Shown here in pieces: positions 41,300-63,879 of a stretch of DNA of 64,000 nt. The stretch's first letter is position 1. Every line of letters begins with the position of its first letter. Both the position numbers and the translations under genes were made by a program. The DNA comes from Engraulis encrasicolus (Eukaryota; Chordata; Actinopteri; Clupeiformes; Engraulidae), in NCBI RefSeq assembly GCF_034702125.1, contig NW_026945665.1:751001-815000 (forward strand). The letters are read 5' to 3'. The notes under the pieces are model-generated. The model saw only the letters and a list, made by a program, of their open reading frames with translations. It ran no database searches and was not told the DNA's origin.

Positions 41300-41620
41300 T
41301 GTGCTGTTGAGATTATATAGACTTGCTCATAGGTAACTGTATGTTGTGTGCTGTTGATATTATATAGACTTGCTCATAGGAAACTGTATGTTGTGTGCTG
41401 TTGATATTATATAGACTTGCTCATAGGTAACTGTATGTTGTGTGCTGTTGATATTATATAGACTTGCTCATAGGTAACTGTATGTTGTGTGCTGTTGATA
41501 TTATATAGACTTGCTCATAGGTAACTGTATGTTGTGTGCTGTTGATATTATATAGACTTGCTCATAGGTAACTGTATGTTGTGTGCTGTTGATAGTATAT
41601 ACACTTGCTTGTCATTGGTA
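41300..41620. repeat. 47-bp minisatellite
   Basis: About seven units of GCTGTTGATATTATATAGAC ... GGTAACTGTATGTTGTGT, period 47. Diverged units continue to about 41,760. Confidence 0.93.
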
Positions 41621-42049
41621 ACTGTAGGCTACATTGCATTAGATCTAATGTGAAAGTGTGTGCTGCTGTTGATATTGTAGAAACTTGCATGTCATCATGG
41701 GTAACTGTATATTACAGTAGATCTGATGTGAGGTTGTGTGTTGTTGATACTGTATGCAGTTCCATATTGGGTCCAACTCAATCTAGTACCTTACATCCTC
41801 TCCTTTTACTTGTGGCCTTGTCATGCGAGGCAAGACCTCATTGAAGATAGAAATGTTATTCAATAACTCACAGAAGCTCAAGACATTTTCTCATTTGTTA
41901 TCAGGTTGATGAATATGAGAAAGCCTTCTACAGTAGAAATTTATCTGCCCACTGTATGCTGACAGCTCAGAGACTTTATTGTTTTCTCCACAGAGGAAGG
42001 GCGTCACAGGATCACAGATATCAGGCTTGATCACTGGCTCCTCTTTCTT

Positions 42050-42170
42050 AGTCAAGTCAAGTCAAGTCGGTTTTATTGTTAATGTCTTAACATGCACTGG
42101 TCATACAAAGAATTTGAATGATGTTTCTTACTTTCCCATACAGACAGACATAGACTCTAGACTGTAGGTG
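42050..42170 (-). repeat. LINE 3' end fragment
   Basis: Starts in an AGTCA repeat and continues GGTTTTATTGTTAATGTC, related to the reverse LINE end at 16,597. Confidence 0.45.
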
Positions 42171-42194
42171 TGGACATAGAAAATTAGAATGCAG

Positions 42195-42400
42195 GCCTAC
42201 ACACTACTAATTCAGTAGGCCTACACACTACTAATTTAATAGGCCTACACACTACTGATTCAATAGGCCTACACACTACTGATTCAATAGGCCTACACAC
42301 TACTGATTCAATAGGCTGTACTACTGATAGACTACCCTATACAAGAGCACATAACACAAATAGCCCTACACACTACTAATTCAATAGGCCTCCATACTAC
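42195..42400. repeat. 24-bp minisatellite
   Basis: Units of CTACTGATTCAATAGGCC plus TACACA, about six copies, the last ones diverged. Confidence 0.88.
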
Positions 42401-42581
42401 TGAATCTGTTTTAATAAATAGGCAGCTCTGAGCATTATGTATCTACTCTAAATCTGCTGTTTTTCCTGGTGGCTCCTCTCCATCTAATGAAGTGGTTATA
42501 TCTAGTTTCTGAGACTTTGATTTTTACAGGTTTCTACCAATACAGGCAGTGAGATGTGTCCATTCCAAGTGCTAAGCTAAG

Positions 42582-44250
42582 GAGTGATTCTACGATTCCC
42601 CTACGCTTTTGGCAAAAGCAAAATGTCAATTATCAGTATTTTTTTTCAACTAAATGACCTAGATGTTTACATAGTGTATATATTTAAGTTTCCAAACAAA
42701 CAAATTGCCAAGCTTAATCTTAAATCATTTGATAAATACTCTAATGAAAGCGAACATTTGCTTAATTATTTTGTCAACAGTGTTATGGACAAATACTATG
42801 TCATTTCAAACATATATAAAAATACTACAGAGTTGAAACAATATATGTTTGAAAGTGCTTATGTCCCTTAGCAGTAATGTTGTCTTTAATCTGTGCAACT
42901 GATATAGAAAATGTGATTGTTGAGCTTCATAAGTAGGATTTTATGAGTCACTGTGATACAGACTGACACATTTTTCATCAGAAATCCCTGTAACGTCTGA
43001 TTTGAATATAGTCACCCTCCTTACACAAGACTTCCTTCTCCAGAGATAATCCCTAGTGTATGTTCATAGGATTTTTCCAACACATAAGGGATCAATAGCG
43101 CAAAAACACTTTCAAAACAGTCAACGGTGTTACTCAACGGTGTTACGGTCAACAGTGCAGGGGAACAAGTCGGCACTTTTTTAGGAGAAAAAACAGAGCA
43201 GACAAACCCATCTCCCTAGAACACAAATTATTTAATTTGTTTGTCTGTCAATATGGATATAAATTGGCAAAAACATACTCCTCCTCAACTGTCATCAGTG
43301 TTGCCAGATTGGGCTGGTTCCCGCCCAATTGGGCTGCTTAGGATGGCCGGGTGCGGGTAAAAATGGCATCTATCAGAAAAACCTTCCCACTGCCATATAA
43401 ATCAATAGAATTTGGCGGGTTTGAGGCGGATTTTGATCACTTTTTGGGCTGGAAATCATCAGCCTCATCTGGCAACCCTGACTGTCATACTTAATTGTAA
43501 CACCATTGACGGTAACACCGTTGACATTTCAGCCATTTTCATGGTGTTGTGCTAACTGAGGACCTCAGAAGTTCCACCACAACACCTTAATCAATTCATG
43601 TATCTGTATGCTTTATCTGTGTTTTTCTACATGTGATTTCTAATTCAGATTCTTATGAATATGTTGATAACACCGTTGACAGGCAATTTTCCCGCTATGA
43701 GAACATGAAAAAGAATGGATTAAATTATGGAAGGATGGAGCTCAATATTTACCAAAAAGTCTTCCCGTATCCTGCCAAAGAGGTTATGACATCACGTGAT
43801 GTTATTCGTATGGCCTAAGACCAAACCATTACTGATTTATGGAGGAGGTTTCAGACCGTGACACCGTTAACACAGTTTTCGTGGACAAACACAAAATGGC
43901 AAATTTCATGTATAATGGAAAGGACAGTGGTCTTTCTGACAGTTTTGTCATATTGTGATGATTACTGTGAATCAACATTTGCAATCGTCTTGGGCAAAAC
44001 AAATTTCTTTACATGCTAATATGAAGACTGAATCTGACATTTGGAAAACAGGACGGCATGAAAACGCCCAAAACCACTATTAAATATTCATTCTTGCTGA
44101 GGGAAATAATGCTATGTCTACACTTTCTGTATTATATGAAAGATAAATGTTTTCTAATGTCCAAAACATCATTGGATGCAGTTAATAGTTAGTGGAATTG
44201 CCAAATAAAATCCACGGACTTAAAAGTGTAGGCGAATTAGAGAATCACTC
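42582..44250. mobile_element. 1.67-kb DNA element with GAGTGATTCT ends
   Basis: GAGTGATTCTACGATTCCCC at the left matches the reverse complement of the right end (GAGTGATTCTCTAATTCGCC), continuing CTAC-CTTTT. TAA lies beside both ends, though offset by one base on the left. The interior repeats an ACACCGTTGAC motif several times (about 43,125, 43,500, 43,668, 43,860). A 95-codon frame at 42,584 matches nothing I know. A hAT MITE is nested in it. Confidence 0.65.
43296..43480. mobile_element. 185-bp hAT MITE with perfect 8-bp target duplication
   Basis: Ends CAGTGTTGCCAGAT and, reversed, CAGGGTTGCCAGAT. Flanked by ACTGTCAT at 43,288-43,295 and 43,481-43,488. Classic hAT signature. Confidence 0.95.
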
Positions 44251-44738
44251 TAACACATGTAAAATAACCGTATTTATGTTGTGTGACGGCTCTTGCCTGG
44301 TGGAGTCCAATTAAAGTTTAACTCGGTGTAGCAATAAAACACTGAGCAGTAATGCAACAGGCAATTGTGTTAGCAAAAGGCAACTTGAACACCATGACAG
44401 TCAAAAACATCTACATGAATACACATGTACAGTACATGAGGGTTCAATTAGTGCAGTAGAATATGCCCAATGTAGCAAATCTCTAGATATTTAAATACAT
44501 TGATACTTAAATACACCTACCTGACACAACTCTTGGGATGCTGTTTTTATAGGATTTAACCTGCAGTACACAAAACATTCATTGTCAGGGGACATTGAAA
44601 GTGTGAAAACGGTTTTTATAAATGACATTGCATCTACTCCAATACTCAATCTGGCTTCTTATTATGTGTGTCCTGACCAGGTAATGAGGTGAGGTGCTGC
44701 CATCTGGTGGAGGAGAGGGTCAGTACGGGCTCTTCAGG

Positions 44739-54994
<10,256 letters not shown>

Positions 54995-55149
54995 AGTAGG
55001 TAGTTACGAACAGGAAAGAATGGTTGTGTTATGTTAGCACATAAGGTATGTGACTTGATCTATTTTTATTTTTATTTATTTTATAAAAAAAATCTATATC
55101 CATACTTTTACATTGTGTTCATTATTCACTATATTGTGCATGTAGGATT

Positions 55150-55370
55150 GCTATGCTCGGTGAACAGTAAGCACATATTTGGCCTGGTAGCTGGCCTTGG
55201 TGTACAGCATGTATTTGGCATGGTAGCTGGCCTTGGTGTACAGTAAGCATGTATTTGGCATGGTATCTGGCCTTGGTGTACAGCATGTATTTGGCATGGT
55301 AGCTGGCCTTGGTGTACAGCATGTATTTGGCATGGTATCTGGCCTTGGTGTACAGTAAGCACGTAAGCTA
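55150..55370. repeat. 36/39-bp minisatellite
   Basis: Six units of ATTTGGCATGGTAGCTGG plus CCTTGGTGTACAGCATGT, some with a 3-base addition (AGTAAGC). Reverse-strand open frames across it are artefacts. Confidence 0.93.
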
Positions 55371-55384
55371 TTTGTCATGGTAGC

Positions 55385-55575
55385 TGCTGGGTGGGTTTGG
55401 ACTATGCAATAATGACAGGTTGGGGTTAGGGATGGAATTTGGACTATGCAATAATGACAGGTTAGGGTTTAAGTTGGGTTAGGGTCTATGCAATAATGAC
55501 AGGTTAGGGTTAGGGGTGGGGTTTGGACTATGCAATAATGACAGGTTAGGGTTTAAGTTGGGTTAGGGTCTATGC
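55385..55575. repeat. minisatellite with TTAGGG-like content
   Basis: Four units of GGACTATGCAATAATGACAG followed by GTTAGGGTT variants, about 45-50 bases each. Confidence 0.88.
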
Positions 55576-56119
55576 ACATTAACTTTCTTCGATGACCTGG
55601 GGAACACCTGAGGAGTACGCTCTCCTGAGAAGCAGACGAGGTAAGATGACAGCTGCCAATCACCTCACAGGAAGATGAAACTGGTGTAGTATTCATGACA
55701 GTATCACTAATATACAGATGGATGAGAGCCCAATATGATATAGGTGGATGAGAGTCTACGTACAGGGGTTGGAAAAAATATCTGAGACACATGTCATTTT
55801 AGTGTGGGAAGTTTCATGGCTGAAGTGGACCAGCCTGTTGGCCAATCTTCATTTATTGCATATTGCACCAGTAAAGTGAAGTGTGAAGGTTTAATTAGCA
55901 GGGTTAGAGCACAGTTTTGCTCAAAATTTTGCAATGCACGCAACATTATGGGTGACGTATCAGAGCTCAAAAATGAGAAATTCTTGGTGCGCATGTAACT
56001 GTTGCATCTTTGACCGAGACAGCAAGTCTTTGTGATTTATCAAGGTAATGTCTGCATACCACCAAGAAGGATGAACCACATCCAACAGGATTAGCTGTGG
56101 GTGCAAGAGGAAGCTGTCT

Positions 56120-56825
56120 GAGTACTCTGAAATAGGGCCCGACCGATTATCGGCAGCACAGATATATCGGGCTGATATTTAGCATTTTTGGGATATCGGT
56201 ATCGGCCATACTTTCAATAGATTTCCACCGATAAGTTTGTATAACTTTCACAACCAATTTTGCAGCCGTTTCGCTCTGAATGCGCCCTCTATTCTGCTCT
56301 CCCTACTTTGAGTTCATTCATGAGAGCATTGCCCCGCCCGTCACAGCATCTGATTGGTTTGGCACACGGAATACAACCAATCAACAAGGCTGCGAACGGT
56401 TTCAAGGCGGCCGCGTCACATACGTGGTGGATACGCGGTTTCAAGGCGGTAGCATAGCTCTAGCTCACCACGTAACCCACAGCAGAATGACACCTCACTG
56501 AAACGGATGTTCACAAAGTAATCTCAGCATAGTGTACAGTACATTTTAAACCCCTACATGGAAACGTGATCGTGTCTGTAGTCCTACACGAGAGGTGGAC
56601 TGAAAGCCATGGTCAATGAGGACCAAATACAACGTGTTTGCGTTTGTTCCTGAGGCTATGTGTTGTGCTTGCCAGCCTGCTAGCTAGGTAGCCTGTCGGT
56701 GTGAAAGAATGTCTTGTCCCGTAATAACTGTTGCACAGAATATTAGCACAGATTGATATTAGAACCAAAGATGATTGTTCGTAATATCCTCACTTTAATA
56801 GCATTACGTTTTGGGCTGTGGCTGC
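56120..56825. repeat. GGGCCCGACCGATTATCGG repeat remnant
   Basis: The start AGGGCCCGACCGATTATCGG with many ATATCGG words looks like the end of a common fish hAT-related repeat. Its other end was not identified; the 6.1-kb element may be inserted in it. Confidence 0.45.
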
Positions 56826-57660
56826 GGTTCAAATATTTCGAGACGATTCGTCGAATGAATTGGTGAGAGGGGACCATTCGAACAAAACGTTGGACCATTC
56901 GTAGAAGGCATGGGGCGTTTCGTGCAGTACCTGAGGATTTTTCGTCGAAGACCTAAGGACGTTACGTTCAATCCATGCAGACCTTTCGTGTAACTGGGCA
57001 GATGTTTAGTTTAGTCTGCCTATTTTATTAGCCTATTATTTTTTTATATTTTATCAAACTTGTGTGCCTACCACCACAATGCAATGAAAACAAAAATCGA
57101 ACCATGTAGAAAGTGCGTGCGTCTCTATTTTTTTAAATTAATTATTAATTTTAGTTCAGGCTGCTTTTTTTATCATTAGGCCTATTTTATAGCCTATTTT
57201 ATATATACTATATTGTAACGGACTGCCTCTGCCTCCTCCGGAGTGAGATAACAGCGTTACCCCCTGTGAACTACACGCGCAGCCTATAAAATGGAGTTAA
57301 TTTCAAATGGCGGGTGAGACTGTCAGGAAGCAACAAGCCGAGAGAGCAAGAGAGAGGGAACCATGAAGTGTGCGCCGAGAAGATCACCATTCGCAAGAAT
57401 CGCTAAAGCCAGACATTGATGTGAGCTGTTCCAAATTGAGAGGGTTTTGCAAAAGTGCACTACTAAACGTAAGAAAAGATATTCGTTGTGTTGATATGAA
57501 TTATTTCTAGTGTGTTGGTCACTGATTTTTATTCATTTTTGGAAAGGTAGGCAGTCTTGCTGCCTGGCTGGCGCCCATCTCATAACTACAGTCGTTTGCA
57601 CCACTACTATATCAACGAAATGTTTTAAAATGTACGACATCAATTTAAAGGTAGGCCTAA

Positions 57661-57800
57661 GGGATAATGTATTGTCCACACATGAATAAGAAAATGTTTC
57701 CCTACGGGGCGAATAACACCCCCGACGCCGAAGGCGGAGTGCTGTTATCTCTGAAGGGAAATGTATTTTCCGTTGTCACGTGTGGACAATACATTATCCC
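57661..57800. mobile_element. hairpin element, 140 bp
   Basis: GGGATAATGTATTGTCCACA at the left and TGTGGACAATACATTATCCC at the right, with inner arms (GAAAATGTTTCCCT, AGGGAAATGTATTTTC) that also pair, so nearly the whole element folds. Confidence 0.9.
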
Positions 57801-57889
57801 GCTTATCCCGCCCTTACCAACATTATAAAGCATACATAGTTAACCATAGTTTATAGCGTGCGCAAAGAAAGATAGTTCGTGGAACGCTC

Positions 57890-59233
57890 ATAATTTAAAC
57901 AGGTTAACAAGCAACATGGTTTGGCTACTTTCTAACTTGTTACAGCCACATTGCGCTTCAAACTGTTTGCAGGCTGCCTCGTTCACCGCGCGATATCTAC
58001 TAAACTCGGGTTCATAACATGATCATTTCTATCTAATCGGCACAGTATTCCAGAAAAAAGCATAGACAACCCAAACACTGATGTGCGCCCTGACCACCAT
58101 CATTAGCCTATCGACCCTGATACAGGCAGAGCCTATCAAAGGGCGTTGAACACCGTTGGTGTTTGTATCAGCACACCAAAAGTTACCTCACTAACGTTAA
58201 TGATGTTCTTTGCTGAGTAACCTAGCCAAATATATCCAGATAATCGTGAATTATGCAAAATAAAGTCTGCCAACATGTATTGCCATTCTAGGAGCGATAA
58301 GGAGAATGCCGCACAGGCGCGGAGAAAGGGTTCCTTTGACACAGAGAATGCTCTGTGTGGCTGCGCGCATGCAGTGTTTAGTTTGCAGGTTTCAGGCAAA
58401 TAATGGTGATCGATACGCCCTAGGTCCATAAGACTAACAGTAAAACAGGGACAATGACAAAAGGGGTGAATTGCTTGAGGAAATCAAAAGGGACAGAGCG
58501 AAGTTATGACAACAAATTGACGTGCACCATTATGCAAGGCTACATGTAGTTATGATGGGTTAACCACTCAGTTACCGTTGCATTCATAATATGTAGCCTA
58601 TGATAAAGATGACTTCAGCGCAGGATATCAGAAATAAACAAGACAGCGCAGATGGCTTTTAATTTTTAACATGGCCACATTATGCGTCAATACGCCAATG
58701 CGTATTAGGCTATTTATCATGAAACCTCAAATCGGAAGTAGCCTTATCTTGTACCCAGCACTTTTCAAACCTTACTCGGGTTTATGGTAATTGTCCGGGC
58801 CAGCACTTTTGAAATCAAACGGACGCCCTTGCCTGCATGACATGTCATTTGCATGATAAGAGCACGGACGATCATGGACATACGATGGTACCCACACATA
58901 GCCACACACGCACACAACACGGTTCAGTTCAACGTTTATTGACCAGCAAGCGAGCAGCGCAGTACCAGCTGATTTGCTCTGGAATCTCGAAATGAAAACT
59001 GAGCACCGAGCACGCTCAAGATATTACATTGGCGCGGACGCCACCCCACCATTACGCGCATAATTTTAAAAGGTTAACAAGCAACAGAGTTTGGCTACTT
59101 TCTAACTTGTTACAGCCACATTGCGCTTCAAACTGTTTGCAGGCTGCCTCGTTCACTGCGCGATATCTACTAAACTCGGGTTCATAACAGGATCATTTAG
59201 AAATGAACTATCTGATCTGCGACAGTATTCCAG
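57890..59233. repeat. pair of direct repeats about 165 bp long
   Basis: 57,890-58,053 and 59,060-59,233 share GGTTAACAAGCAACA, TTTGGCTACTTTCTAACTTG and GCGCGATATCTACTAAACTC, with few differences except a 10-base change near the end, 1.17 kb apart. Confidence 0.9.
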
Positions 59234-60375
59234 GCTACTTCACCCTTAAGGAAACTATCAAGGAACTCCTCACTTGTTACTCACATACTAGTGTTAATAA
59301 AATATGTCACGACAGCGGCCGGCGGACAGTGACAGTTTGCTGTCTTGAAATAACAACATTCGGACAATAGTGTAGACTTGTGCGCTACACGCTGGGGTGG
59401 GGCAGGGCTGCTGTAGGTATCCATTGCGCGCGGCCGGTAGCTTGGGAACTGTGTGTAAGTTGCATTTGGGTAGGCTATTGCGCGTGTTATAGTAGATTAA
59501 GTAATTGACGAGCCAACGTCCGGCAGCAGTGGCTGAGTGTGTAACTTAACTTAACTTAACTTAACTTTTGTAGGCTACTATCGTCCGAGTGTCTCCAGAT
59601 TGTGATTATTTATTCATTTATTCAAAGAAGATAGCAGTTTACAGACGCTGCTGGTTGCATATTGTGGTGGTTTTTCCCTCCTAATTGTATTTTATGAAAT
59701 TGTAAAAATAAAACTACCATAACCTTTACTCCTGTTGTCTGTCGTTCCTGAATCGTGGTCTAAATTTCACCTCTTACAATAGTGTCCAGTCCAGTGAATG
59801 ATCCTGCATCCATGGCTAATTGGATAAAGCATACTAAGTGGATTTATCACATGTGAAACGAGAAGGCAGAAAGTGCAATTAGTTAATAAATGAAACAGTG
59901 TACACGTCAGTGCTGGTAAAAAAAGAGTTTTAATGACTTGCACAAAGTTGATGCTCGTTTGGTGAACTTCAAAACCTGCGCTGTATTCAATAAAAGCTGG
60001 GCATAACGCACATAAAGGACTGAAAATGAAAATACCCCTATATGTGGTACATATTCTATGTTGTAGCCTACTTCAGTTGTTGGTACCCAGACTTGCATTT
60101 TGTCGAGTAATGTCCATTTGAACCTCACGTGAAAGTAACGGGGATTGTGCTGCATTTGGTGGATGGAGCTGATATTACGCACATAATTCTACTGAATAAA
60201 CATCCAACTGCGACCCAAACGGTAACTTGTCGTGGTAGTCTATGTCGAATATGCCTTAATTTGGCTGTTTGCTATTCGCCTCTGGCATCATCCGAGCATG
60301 TGTAGTGCGAGACGCCATTATGACCGTTGCGCGTAAATATTTGCAAGACGATGGGGCCGTCAAACACAGTAGGCT

Positions 60376-60970
60376 ATGGATACTTATTTAACGACTTTAA
60401 TGAAGATGTCATGTAGACTGTTTGACGGCCCCTTCCATAGGACAGCATCCATCCATCTATCCATCCCTTCCTCATCTTTACGCGCAACGGTAATAATAGC
60501 CATTACTTTTCTTGTAGACGTTGCGCATAATATTTTATTCATTATCGACTTATTTCAAGCAGCATTCCACTGTCCACTCTGCGTGGCCCTGTTGAAAACA
60601 TGCATGGTTGCCACCACTTAAAAAGGTGCTTGGAGAGGAGGCAAAACTGGTACAATTTAGGCTGCATTAAAGCATACACGTTAGCTTCCACGTTGTGCGA
60701 TGGATGGAGACAAGTTTGGAATCGCTCCCTCTCTCTCCCTCTCTCGCTCACACACACACACGCGCGACATAATTCTCTGCACTCTTTGCAAGACTCTACT
60801 GTCACTTGACTCGTCTTATTGGATACCAGCCAAAATTGTAAGCTAGATAGCCAATAGTTTCGATTGTGCTGCTTGGACTGGAGGTATTTAAACTGCTAAA
60901 ATGTAGGCTGCATTAAAGCATCCGCACGTTTGTGCGATGGGTGGAGACAACTTGGGAATCGCTGTAAGTT
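60376..60970. repeat. small hairpin and duplicated 65-bp block
   Basis: GGGGCCGTCAAACA (60,351) and its reverse complement (60,419) make a hairpin. GGCTGCATTAAAGCAT ... GATGGATGGAGACAA at 60,660 is repeated at 60,905 with a short deletion. Confidence 0.75.
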
Positions 60971-61379
60971 AGAGATTTTTTTAAAACATAGGCTGGCAAG
61001 ATGTAAATGACCTGCACTGCTTGAAAAAGATGATCGACTATGTGCCCCAGGCATCTTAAATACTAAAAACTAATAGGCGGATGGCGGGTGGATTCGGTTT
61101 TGGAAATTGGAGAAAAAACATTAGGGCGGGTGGATAGCAGGTGGATTAGAAATTCTAAGAAGCGGTTGCGGATGAAATAATACATCCACCGCGCACCTCT
61201 AGGCCTACTCCACACGTAGGTATATTCCAGACCTACAGAAGACGGTAGCTAGAAGCGTTCATCTAAAAAGTTACCGGAAAGTCAGAAAACTCGCTGCATG
61301 ACAACCAAATGTGCTCAGTAGACGCACGCTGCCCTGATTCAAAGCGATTCCCGCCTCTCTGCCCGCAGCTGGGGCTAGG

Positions 61380-61560
61380 GCCTACTCAAATACTGTTCCA
61401 GAAATGTAAGGAGTAGAAAGTAACATAGGCCTACAGATATTTGTCAAAAATGTAACGGAGTAAAGTAACGGCGTAAAAGTGAAAAAAAGCTTCTCAAATA
61501 TTGTTCCAGAAATGTAAGGAGTAGAAAGTAACCTAGATAATTGTCAAAAAAATGTAACGG
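61380..61560. repeat. two-copy tandem block
   Basis: TGTTCCAGAAATGTAAGGAG and AGAAAGTAAC occur at 61,397 and 61,502 with shared flanks, about 105 bases apart. Confidence 0.85.
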
Positions 61561-61689
61561 CATAAACGTAAAAAACCGACAACATACCAGTTAAAATGAG
61601 TAGGCCTAAGTACATTTTATTTATGAAGCACATCTGAAAACAGCAAAAAAAAAAAAAACATTTGATTTACATACTAGATTACTAGATAG

Positions 61690-62134
61690 GCCTACTAGAT
61701 ACATAGAGAGAGAGAGAGAGAACGCGCTCCTATGCAGTGTTAATATAGCGATTTCACTTCTCTCTCTCGCTCTTAGTGTTTTTGTTTTTGTTTTACTGTA
61801 GCCATGGACTTAACACGGGTGCAGGGGTTCCATAATGTTTTCCGACACTGTTATGTTTTCTGCCTCATGCGCGAACTATTTATTGTCATTCAGTTTGTGC
61901 CGTTATTAGGCCTAGGCCTATATGAATCGCGGGTAAATCAGTTATATATTAGTTATATATTTAGACTTCGAACAAAAGAAATAGGCCTAGGACACACGGG
62001 AATAATAGGATATAAAATAGGCAGCCTGACTGGATCGATGGACGATTTCCAACAATAAAAGACAGGATATGAAACAAAATAGGCAGCTTATTCAATTAAT
62101 AAAACTATAGCCCAAGAACATTGCCTCGCCGGGC

Positions 62135-62188
<54 letters not shown>

Positions 62189-62405
62189 GTCCAGTGTTAA
62201 TGTAACGATTTAACTTCTCTCTCTCTCTCTTTACTGTAGCCATGGACTTAACACAGGTGCATGGGTTCTGTAATGTTTTCAACACTGTTATATGCATAGT
62301 GCTCTGGCTCATGCGCGAACTTTGTTGTGTGTAAGGCAGACAGCATTCTCTTGTTGCTGGTGCTTCGCATCTAAAAAGTTACCGCCCAAGAACATTGCCT
62401 CGCCG

Positions 62406-62451
<46 letters not shown>

Positions 62452-62520
62452 TCCTATGCAGTGTTAACGATTTAACTTCTCTCTCTCTCTCTCTTTACTG
62501 TAGCCATGGACTTAATCGTA
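61690..62520. repeat. three-copy repeat built on (GA)n and CTGTAGCCATGGACTTAA
   Basis: Each copy has a GA tract, CAGTGTTAA, an ACTTCTCTCTC tract and TTTACTGTAGCCATGGACTT: 61,706-61,880, 62,140-62,320 and 62,409-62,515. The last is cut short. ATG-started frames in them match nothing. Confidence 0.88.
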
Positions 62521-62959
62521 AAAACAACAACAACATAGCCTACCAGTAAAAACGAGTAGCCTAAGTACATTTTATTTATAGATTTACATGTTTAAATCAA
62601 CAAAAAACAAATAGGCTATTTAAAATAGGCTAGACAAAACCGTTCAAATGAACATATTTAAATAGACAAAACCGTTAAAATGAGCATGAAAAAAGCTGAT
62701 TCTAAGAAAACCCGTTAAAATGAGCATTAAAAAATCTGATTTACATTTCTAATATAGGCAGACTGAAGGGACCTTTAGTTGAAACCTAAGGATCTTTAGT
62801 TCAATTTTAAGGACCTTTCGTTGGCTTTTGCGGTAGACGGACCATCCTCGACTAAAGATCCCCAGCCTTATACTAATGGTCCAACGTTTTGTTCGAATGG
62901 TCCCCTCTCACCAATTCATTCGACGAAAAGACCTGATACGGGTTCAAATATCTAGAGTA

Positions 62960-63879
62960 ACATCATGTTACCGGTAGCCAGACAGCTATGCCGTCCCACT
63001 ACCACCAAGTAGCTAGCAGGCTTGTGCTAACAACCATGGTGTCAACAACTTTATGAAGCCATATGCAACGTGACCCAGGCACTAAAGGCACATTAGAGCT
63101 CTACTTGTTTAACCGATTAGTTTTATTGTGCGTCGCTAAGCCCTTTGACCATTTCAACACGTCCGATGTGTGATATCAAAGCGCTGGCAGCTGGCTGCTC
63201 TGTTGGGAGTTTCTCCAGAAATTAGATGTGCGCTAGGTAGGCTACAATGATCCAAATACTGCTTTGTAAATCGCCTTTATTTGTGACGTGAAAACATTAC
63301 ATTATACTCAGTCCTAAATGCCATTGTTTCACCTCGCTGTAATACCCCGCGCGAGTACTTATCAGAAAGGTTTTATGCATGTTGGAAACCGGCTGTGTTA
63401 TCATTCTCTCGCGCTGGTGATTCGTAGCTTTCGGAATGCTGCTGACTTGTAAAGAAGCAGGCACGCATAGATCGCTTTCCAATATTTCATCCTGATGTCC
63501 CCACGTTCTCTGTCGCCCCCCAGAGACAGATAAGCAGCCCAGTACAGCCACAATAAACTGAATAGTTCTTCTAGCGGTGGCTATACCACAGATTTTTTTC
63601 TAGGAAGAAGGGCTGTGGTTATACGTGCTTCAGTGTGCATTATTTACTTTAAGTAAACTAGGCCTACTATTGCAATATATTTACAGAAATATGCAGGCCT
63701 ATCTGGGCCTATGTGATTTTGACTGTATTTTTTCTGACATCTGACATAAAAGTTAATTATTATATAGTATTAACTATATGTGTGAATATATAATTAACAT
63801 ATAATATTTTTATTGATAAGAATGATTATAATAATAATAATTTATAATTAATTGATCTATTTATTTATTTTTAAATATA
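62960..63879. other. unassigned stretch
   Basis: No supported gene. 62,960-63,120 has the look of the interior of a fish hAT-type repeat but no ends were located. Confidence 0.4.

Larger units (their letters stand above)
57214..59778 (+). repeat. possible long solo LTR
   Basis: Starts TGTAACGGACTGCC and ends CACCTCTTACA. A TATAAAA box lies at 57,286 and AATAAA at 59,707 near the end. No matching target duplication (TATAT against ATAGT) and no second copy, so weak. It would lie within the 6.1-kb element. Confidence 0.35.
56837..62940. mobile_element. 6.1-kb element with perfect 53-bp inverted repeat and subterminal motif arrays
   Basis: 56,847-56,899 and 62,875-62,927 are perfect reverse complements over 53 bases (starting TTCGTCGAATGAATTGG). 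Just outside, GGTTCAAATAT occurs in direct orientation at 56,826-56,836 and 62,941-62,951, a candidate 11-bp target duplication. Inside each end a motif GGACC(A/T)TT(C/A)GT recurs five or six times at about 15-22-base spacing. No transposase frame found; the interior holds other repeats. Confidence 0.72.

Noticed and set aside
40450..41620. CRISPR-like array
   Set aside because: Units are directly adjacent 140-bp and 47-bp tandem repeats with no unique spacers, in a vertebrate genome.
42584..42871. 95-codon frame beginning inside the left end of the 1.67-kb element
   Set aside because: It starts within the inverted repeat, and I recognise no transposase motif. Kept only as a note under that element.
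57214..59778. Complete LTR retrotransposon in the 57-60 kb region
   Set aside because: No gag or pol frame and no second LTR; at most a solo LTR, and without a matching target duplication.
60376..60809. Small genes at 60.4-60.8 kb
   Set aside because: Short frames with simple repeats (CTCTCC, CACACA), no splice context and no recognisable domain.
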